This document shows, in pieces, positions 56,827 through 64,000 of a DNA stretch of 64,000 nt. The number at the start of each line of letters is the position of its first letter. Within the stretch, counting starts at the first letter, position 1. Below the pieces are notes generated by a model. That model ran no database searches, was not told the origin of the DNA, and saw only the letters and a program-made list of their open reading frames with translations. This DNA comes from Nephromyces sp. MM_2019 (taxonomy: Eukaryota; Apicomplexa; Aconoidasida; Nephromycida): assembly GCA_015657535.1 (NCBI GenBank), contig JADHZB010000865.1, forward strand, positions 1-64,000, given 5' to 3'. Both the position numbers and the translations under genes were made by a program.

Positions 56827-59283
56827 ATGCCCCATTATTCAACGCCTCTGATCGATAAACTTTTGAAAAATAACCTCTTCGACTTAAACACTATGGATGA
56901 AGGACCTGATAACCACCCGAAACTGGCAAAACAAGCTGAAGCACCTAAAGAAAATAAACCTTTGGATAAATTTCTATCACTTCATTTTCGCCCACTTAAA
57001 AATCCAAACTATGGAGAAATTTATCTTTCACCTTTGTATGTTGAATTAATACTAGCCAAATATGTTGATCAGGAAGATGTAGAATTGGTTGAAGAGAATT
57101 CATGGGGCTTATCTTTGAAGCAAAAACCTACATCTCACCCCTTTTCAAGCTTAAGCACTATGTTACAGTGGTGTACTTACATCATCTCTGGAGATCAGAC
57201 AGTCTTGTTTCCTATTTGCTTTACTTCTAATGAACCGTACTTACTCACAAGATCTCATCATCTATACCTTGCAAATTACAGGGCAAGTTTTTACAATTTA
57301 TTTAAATTAACTTTATGTACGAAACCTAAGTACCAACCCCAGCAACTAGAGTAATATCTCGTAGTCTTTAAGTACTTATAAATAGATATAGAATAAATCC
57401 CACACATAAAATATCATGCACATGAATTCATTAAATTCAACAATTATACTTTTTAGAATATACAAACTTAGAGATATTTCAAAAGTGTCATACACGCTTC
57501 CTTTTATCTCCATTTGAAACAAATCCTAGCCATAATATGAACCTACTTATAGATGTTTACCCATGAATACTATTTCACAGTCTCCTTATATTGAAGATGA
57601 AGAAAATAATTCTAGCCCAATAGAGTCAGAATTATTCAACTCGCACATGCTACATATACTCCTGAGCGACACCATGGAACCACTTTTGGTAATATTATCT
57701 GCAAATGATACAATTAATCCTGGATTTATATCTATGACATCAACCCTAATAATATCCAGTGTGTGCTTACAACTTTATTTTGTGATCTGAGACATGGCTT
57801 CATAATTTAAAACTAATAGAGTCATTGTTAAATTCTTATAAATCTCTTCTCAATTAATTCCTATATCCTTTTCTGCACAGTCTTACTTAATATGGTGCGA
57901 TAAACAAATTTATTTGGAATTCACCAAACCAGCCTATCTAAATTCTTCCTATTTTGGCTTGGGCTCTTTATTTCTGAGGTGATATAATTCTTATCTATGC
58001 ATGATGTAGTTATTATTTATTACAAATACCCCTAACTCAATGAGGTACAATGGACAGATTCAATTGAATAAGCTCCAGAAATATCTCGACATACTTAAGG
58101 AGATCCATTTTATATAAGTTCATTGATTGAATACTTTTACTTACACAGACAACACCAAATGTCAATTATGGGCAGCCTGAAGTCAGAAGGATTATTCAAC
58201 CGTCGACAAGTAATGTGTAAACTTATTTTAAAATCAAATATTGAGTTAACGAATAAATTAAATACTATGCCAAGTTTCTAGAGAAACTGAGCTTGTTACT
58301 CTCTAATATCACCGAGACTATGTCAGAACACTTCTTAGAAGTTATGGAAGGCAAGAAGAAGTAAGCTTGACTCAGCAAGAGAAAATTTCAAAATTACTTT
58401 TAATCTATTCAAATCTCTCTCCAGATTGAATAAAACTGGGCAGCGCATCTTCGCATATTTAAGTGTCATGTTTTCTCTACCACTACCTGGTGAACAAAAT
58501 ATATAATAATGTATCATAAGGGTTAATTTACCTTAATTTTGATTACACTTCATCTAGTATAAACTATTTAATAAAATTGATTGTATTATTATCTTTATTA
58601 TATTTTCTTGCTCTCTTAATGATCAACTTATTATTTGGATTATCTATTATATTAGACGATTTCAAAGCTACTTGTAATATGTTTCCGAAACTAAAAGCAT
58701 TTTGTTCATTTATCAACAATAAATATTCTATCTGGAAGGAAGACGACTACTTTCTTTTAGGCTTGGGTATGATTTTAATGATTATAAAACACTATATCGA
58801 TCTATATTCATATAAACGTTTCTTATTTAACTGAATTGCTCTCAAATGCCCTTTTCCCTATAATATTTCGAGCATTAAAAAATTGATTTAAAGCTCTAGC
58901 TAGATTTTAATCTGATAATTACAACATAAATAGAAGCCCATCCTTAAGCTGCTATCCAATCCCAAATTTACTCCATAGAATTCCCTTTTATAAATATTCT
59001 TGAATTTAAAATAATCTTTCCCGTTTTAACACTCTCAATTTCACTTCTTACCTTGCAGGAAATCTACCAAAGGAGTCAAAGATTTCAGGTTGGTTCCAGA
59101 ATCATAAGCACCACTATTTTATCAACACATCCATCTCTAAACAAATGAATCAGAATATAAAAATTTTAATAATTTTATGAATTCACTTTTCTAATGTTTC
59201 AGATTTTGATATTAACACAACAGCTTCCTTCTATCGATTTTCGACCATTTCCTTTGTTGCTATTATGGCTTATATGTTCATGA
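56827..59283 (+). CDS. Unrecognised nine-exon protein with hydrophobic C-terminal tail, 361 aa
   Basis: Exons 56827-57286, 57457-57554, 57581-57688, 57881-57978, 58149-58209, 58275-58360, 58425-58489, 59059-59088 and 59204-59283; every junction is GT-AG and phase-consistent. I do not know the family. N-terminus MPHYSTPLIDKLLKNNLFDL; the middle contains FLSLHFRPLKNPNYGEIYLS and LTRSHHLYLANYRAKYTNL. The fourth exon codes SYLIWCDKQIYLEFTKP. Later helices are FLEKLSLLLSNITETMSEHF and RIFAYLSVMFSLPLPG. The final residues FRPFPLLLLWLICS are hydrophobic, so a tail anchor is possible. Odd: the intron between exons 2 and 3 would be only 26 nt. The C-terminal part after 58489 depends on a 569-nt intron and a 30-nt exon and is the least certain; an 86-codon hydrophobic frame sits inside that intron. 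Confidence 0.6.
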
Positions 59284-61230
59284 AGAAATTCAAACAATAA
59301 ATTGGTTCCTTCCTCACAATATCATCAGTAATTGACTCGTTATAATTTGATAGCTATTCTTAATTGATTATTTGATAATTTTTAGAATTTATGATGGGCT
59401 ATTAACTTTTTTTGAAAACACCAAATTAAATATATTTTAGAATACAAAAATATCTACCCGCTTATATATAATAGGCAGTTAATCATAATTTATTAAACAA
59501 GCTGCAATCTATTTAACGAAGGTTTCATAAATAAGCAAGTACATTTTTGCTGGTTAAAATCTTAAATAATATTCCCTCATAACTTTCCCAGCTTTAAATA
59601 AATGATCACATGTCCAAAATTATTATCATAAAATATTTTAATTTCTGACCAAGTATTAAAAGGATTCAAGAAACTGAAAGATATTCGAAAATATAAAACG
59701 ACTAGCAATTTTGAGCCAATTTCTAAGGTTTATTAACATGTGCAACATCTTGCTCAAATTCAAATGGTGATTTAACAAATCTCCCTCTCTTTTCAAGATA
59801 TAAGTCTTAAGCTCTCTAAAGAAACTGAAATTAATTCCATGGGCAATTTGATAAATTTTTTACATTATGCCCATTGTTTTGCATCTTACCTTGAGGGTTT
59901 TAATAAAATTTATTAGCTCAATTGAAGTTCAATGCCATAACCCGGACATGATTAATATAGTAGCTTAAGCTTATTCATCAATTGCTTTATATCCACTTGA
60001 TTTGCTTTCTTAAACTTATCGACTTAGCGCTTCACTAACTAATCTAATTTGTTATTTAATTTAATAATAGGTCCCTAAAGGTCATATCTATACTTAATCA
60101 ATCATCTTGATAAGCTGAAAGATTAATACAAAAGCTAGGTTTGAATAATTTCATTAATTTTTTTGTAGTTTATCACTTTACACATAATTTTCAACAATTT
60201 TTCAAGTTACACTTGCTTCATTATCACTTTCTAAATTGATAAAATGAACTTTTTTTGTTAGCTAAATACTCGCTTATATTCGAAAAGTTTCTGTTGCACC
60301 TTAGCTTTTTACAATAACGCTTCTATAAAATAACAGTTAATATTATTAGTTAATTCATAATCTTGCAATATAACAAACATATCCAACATTCCTAGGATCT
60401 ATCTATAAATACTAGGAATCAATACGAAAACGATAAAGTTGCATTATTTGTGGAAGCTATTGTATCTCTAGATATCAAACTCTCAAGCGTGTTTCTATAT
60501 TAGCAAATCTCTCGTCGAGTGATTAAAGTTGCAAACACTAGCTCAAATTTAAATACTCGAGCAAGATTATTATTTGTGATGTAAAAAGATTTATAAATAC
60601 ATCAGTTTTGTTAATCAAGTTCTAACACTATGGATTTTAAGATGACATATACAGCTTTATAGCTTAAATTCTAGCATGAAAATTACGTTGTAATTGCAAA
60701 AAAATTACAGTCAGTGAGCTTACAACGCAATGGCTACAGTAAATAATTTATATCACACCAAAGCTTCATTTCACATTGATTAAAATGACAAAGTCAAAAC
60801 ACACCAATGATTATAAGGTAAAGTCCTAAGGCTACTAAGAACACTACACAACTTTAAAGTGATCATCACTGACACCTCCAAATGAGCAAATTCCAATACT
60901 CATAGGTCTGTTTTCTTTAGTAACACACAAGTCTCTATGCAAATAGCCCTTTTAGCACAGGAGTCTTTTATAACTTTGTAATCTAAAATAATGCTAGTAC
61001 ACATAAAACAGCTTTTTGTTTTTCACGGTTAAAATTTCATCATCATCTCAACTATACATCTCTTCTTAAAAAGCCCACTTCTAACAAAAGTTATCTTAGT
61101 CTACAAACCTATCCAATAATTACTGAAAATATCTTATACACTTATACAAACAATAGTTCTTTATCTCAAGACTTAATTATATTCTTTTCTATCGGACACC
61201 AAAACTAGTGATCATCTTTTATAAAGGCAG
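59284..61230. other. Spacer before TSR1
   Basis: 1.9 kb, AT-rich. From about 60770 it becomes A/C-rich on the + strand, probably the TSR1 leader. No gene, repeat or RNA recognised. Confidence 0.5.
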
Positions 61231-64000
61231 ATGAAGTCCAACAACAGCAAACCTCATCATCATCGCTCGACGATAAAACAGAAAAACAAGCCTTTTAAAA
61301 ATAAGACTAAGAAATCAACGAAAACCTTGAAACCAAATGGTATCGTTAAGACTATTCATAGCAACCCACAGACAAAATTGGACCGTGTGAATTCAAAGAA
61401 AGTACAGCGAATTAATAAGCACGAAAAATGGCTCTCTAAACATCAGCTACCCTCGACTAACTCTACAGGAGTAAATTTTGTCTACAACCCCTCACCACCC
61501 AAACTTATTGCATTGATCAGTTTAAACCAATCTTTTCAGTCGGACTTGATTAACAAATGGATTCTCGAAAACTCACACAACCAAAACATAGATATATCCT
61601 CATCAACATGTGGCTTGCCTGTAATTCGCTTGCCAAACTATGCACAGCATCCTTCATTTGGTTAGTTTATTTCAATTTTTATGCAACGACGCTGCTGTTC
61701 TAAAACACTGATATTATGTTTAAATCCATTCGCAAAATTTATCTACCAGATAATGTTTTCTAATATACACTTACTTTAAAATACAGGTAAACGACAATCG
61801 ATTTCAATTCTAAGCACATCTCATAATCTTCAGGAATGCTTGGATGCAGCTAAATGTGCTGATGTAATTGTCTGTTTAATGGGCAATGCATCTTATGAAA
61901 ATCCTGCTTTTGATGAATTTGGCTATCAATTAATATCATCACTAAGGTTACAGGGCTATTCACGAATAGTTGGTCTTTGCTGCCAAATTCCTGAACTTAT
62001 TGAAACTGGCACAAATAAAAAAGTAGCCGAAACTAAGAATTTTGCTAGGCGATATTTCCACTCAGAGTTTGGCGATTCAGAAAAATTTATAACAATTGAA
62101 AAATCAGATGACTTGAATCCACTCCTCAGACTGTTAGGAAGTGTAGCCCCTCAACCATTATCATGGAGAAAAAATCGAGGCTATATGCTTTGCGAGAAAT
62201 GGGAATATTCACATGATTCTCAACAATTAGCTGTTGCTGGATATATGCGTGGCTCGGGGTTCTCTCTTGAATATCCTGTCCACATAACCGGCATTGGTGA
62301 TTTTATAATCCAATCTATTGAAACATTTAATGAAGATATCAAAAATTCAACTTCTACTTTTCCTGAACCTGAATGGAAAATTGAAACTAATCAAGAAACT
62401 ATATCGCAGATAAATAATGAAGAATGGGAATCACTAAGGCCTTATGACCCACTTGAAGGCGAACAAACATGGCCAGATGTAAATGAATTCGCCGATAACG
62501 ACATCGAAATGCTATATGACGAGAAATTTTATTCCGATGGTAGTGAAAACGAAGATTTAGAAGATTTTGATGAGAAAGAAAATTATGAAATGTTACAAAA
62601 AACGAAATTTGAGTTAGAAGAAAGAAGTAAAGATGACCTGATGTTTCCTGATGAGGTAGATACCCCTCAGGACCAGCCTGCACGCGTCCGATTCCAAAAA
62701 TACCGAGGCCTGAAAAGCTTCAAGCAATCACCGTGGGACCCATTGGAGGACCTTCCTGTAGAATATTCCAGAATATTTGATTTTGATTCTTACAAGCAGA
62801 CGATGAAAGCATGCCAGGAGATATTTAACAGATCTGCATTAAACGCATTATCAAAACTCGGTGGATCTCCTTTTTGTCGAATTATTTTGAATAATTTCAA
62901 ACTAGAAGATGCCAATAAACTTAAATGTCCAATAATTTTATCTTCGCTATTTCCATATGAAAAAAAGGTGACAGTTATGAACTTTGAAGTTAATCGTACA
63001 GTAAATTATACTGATCCTGTCAAATCTAAAGACCTTGTAGAACTTGATTGTGGATTCAGAAGGTTTGAAACACACTATTACTTGTCGTTTGATATCAAAT
63101 AGAAATTTACTAACAATCACATACAAAATATAGTGACAATCTTCAAATTTTGTATTGATAAAAGTTGATGAGAGGAAACTACTCTCTTGGTTAAAAGGTC
63201 TATACTTAAACCTAACCAATTATTTCAATAAACTTTGATGAGTGCCTTCTAAGTCTCAAATTTTCATTGCTCTTTTAACAATTCTTTGAATTCGATTCTA
63301 TACATTATATATCTTGTACATTAGCTTTTTAAGCTAAGTCCTACAGAACACCACATTCTTTTCCATAATTAAACATTTAAATAATTCCTTCAGATTTTTA
63401 GCCCGCCCAATTTTTAGCGAAACAGCATCAAAATCATCCAAGGATAAGTTCAAATTTGAACCTTTTTTGCACCAAGGGCATCCTTCTATGCTTTCTATAT
63501 ATGCTCCTTGCTTATCACCACCCTGTCCTTTGCTAATGTTTAAATCACCGTCTATTAAAAATGAAGGTATTTTTAGTAACTTATTTTAAAAAATTAAGTT
63601 TTTAGTAGCACTCAAAGTAAAGCTCTAAGATTCAGCATATGGCTATAAAAAGTTTGTTCACCACAAATTTTAAGAGTACTTAAAAATATTAAATACTAAG
63701 TTAATATTACATAGAAGCTGTCTTAATACTAGCCTTTGAAAAGCACAAAAGTCTAAGCTCAATTAATCATTCACTCTGTTAAGATAGCTTTATTTATAAT
63801 AAGGTTATTTTGAAACTTAAGGATCTAGATAATGATTGCAAATTTGTGATGTTTACGATTTAGAACAACCTACTTTGATAGCTTGGGGAAACCTACACTC
63901 GGCTCAAGCTAATCGTATGATAATCAAGCGCATTATTTTGACTGGATACCCTTGCCGTACTCACAAAAAGAAAGCTATTGTTAGGTTTATGTTTTTTCAG
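61231..64000 (+). CDS. TSR1: TSR1, 40S ribosome-maturation factor, 3' end outside window
   Basis: GTPase-like but GTPase-dead relative of Bms1 that binds pre-40S particles in late 18S rRNA maturation. Exons 61231-61660, 61787-63062, 63394-63566 and 63864-64000 (open to the window edge), giving 672 codons so far; the family is about 800 aa. N-terminus is basic and His/Lys-rich (MKSNNSKPHHHRSTIKQKNK). Motifs: KCADVIVCLMGNASYENPAF, SWRKNRGYMLCEKWEY, VAGYMRGSGFS, IHITGIGDF-type text, then a long acidic stretch (about 350-420), YRGLKSFKQSPWDPLEDLPVEYSRIF, VELDCGFRRF, ARPIFSE, MFKSPS and VRFMFFQ, all TSR1 landmarks in order. No P-loop GKS, as known for TSR1. The donor AGAAG|GTTTGA inside GFRRF is required; reading through ends in a false stop after 63100. 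Confidence 0.95.

Noticed and set aside
1..64000. Mobile elements, CRISPR arrays or bacterial-type operons
   Set aside because: No transposase, reverse transcriptase, terminal repeats, spacer-repeat array or prokaryotic gene packing seen on either strand.

Overview
The window reads as nuclear DNA of an intron-rich, AT-rich apicomplexan-type alveolate. The evidence is a divergent alveolin-repeat protein, GatA and TilS homologues with signal-peptide-like leaders (as expected for enzymes sent to a non-photosynthetic plastid), nucleus-encoded mitochondrial ATP synthase subunit c with a presequence, Asn/Asp/Ser-rich low-complexity inserts, and GT-AG introns in almost every gene. A peroxisomal-type ABCD half transporter and a complete MOCS1A (molybdenum cofactor) gene are not what one expects from Plasmodium, Theileria or Cryptosporidium. 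They fit better with a lineage that keeps peroxisomes and a molybdoenzyme; the tunicate symbionts Nephromyces/Cardiosporidium are one possibility, inferred from general knowledge and not proven here.

Layout, left to right: a left-truncated WDR3/UTP12 gene (-) swamped by (TG)n/(CA)n repeats; a long spacer; an unrecognised 684-aa protein (+); an ABCD transporter (+); a four-exon 138-aa unknown (-); MOCS1A (-, ten exons); a zinc-independent quinone oxidoreductase (-, eight exons); V-ATPase subunit c (+); branched-chain ketoacid dehydrogenase E1 alpha (+, eight exons); the alveolin-like protein (+, six exons); GatA (-, ten exons); TilS (-, four exons); mitochondrial ATP synthase subunit c (+); an EngB-type GTPase (-, 5' end unresolved); a 2008-aa EDRF1-like TPR protein (+, five exons); a small coiled-coil protein (-); an unrecognised nine-exon protein with a hydrophobic tail (+); and a right-truncated TSR1 (+).

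Functionally the genes fall into ribosome biogenesis (WDR3, TSR1, possibly the EngB GTPase in an organelle), plastid translation (GatA with TilS, adjacent and same strand), mitochondrial energy metabolism (BCKDHA, ATP synthase c), peroxisome and cofactor metabolism (ABCD, MOCS1A), proton pumping (V-ATPase c) and the cortical cytoskeleton (alveolin). They are not operons; each has its own upstream region, often A/C-rich on the coding strand. Gene models were assembled by eye from reading-frame continuity, GT-AG sites, phase agreement and family alignment from memory; no searches were run. I found no CRISPR array, transposon, tRNA or rRNA. No gene-free stretch holds anything I can call a new system; the most unusual items are listed as findings.
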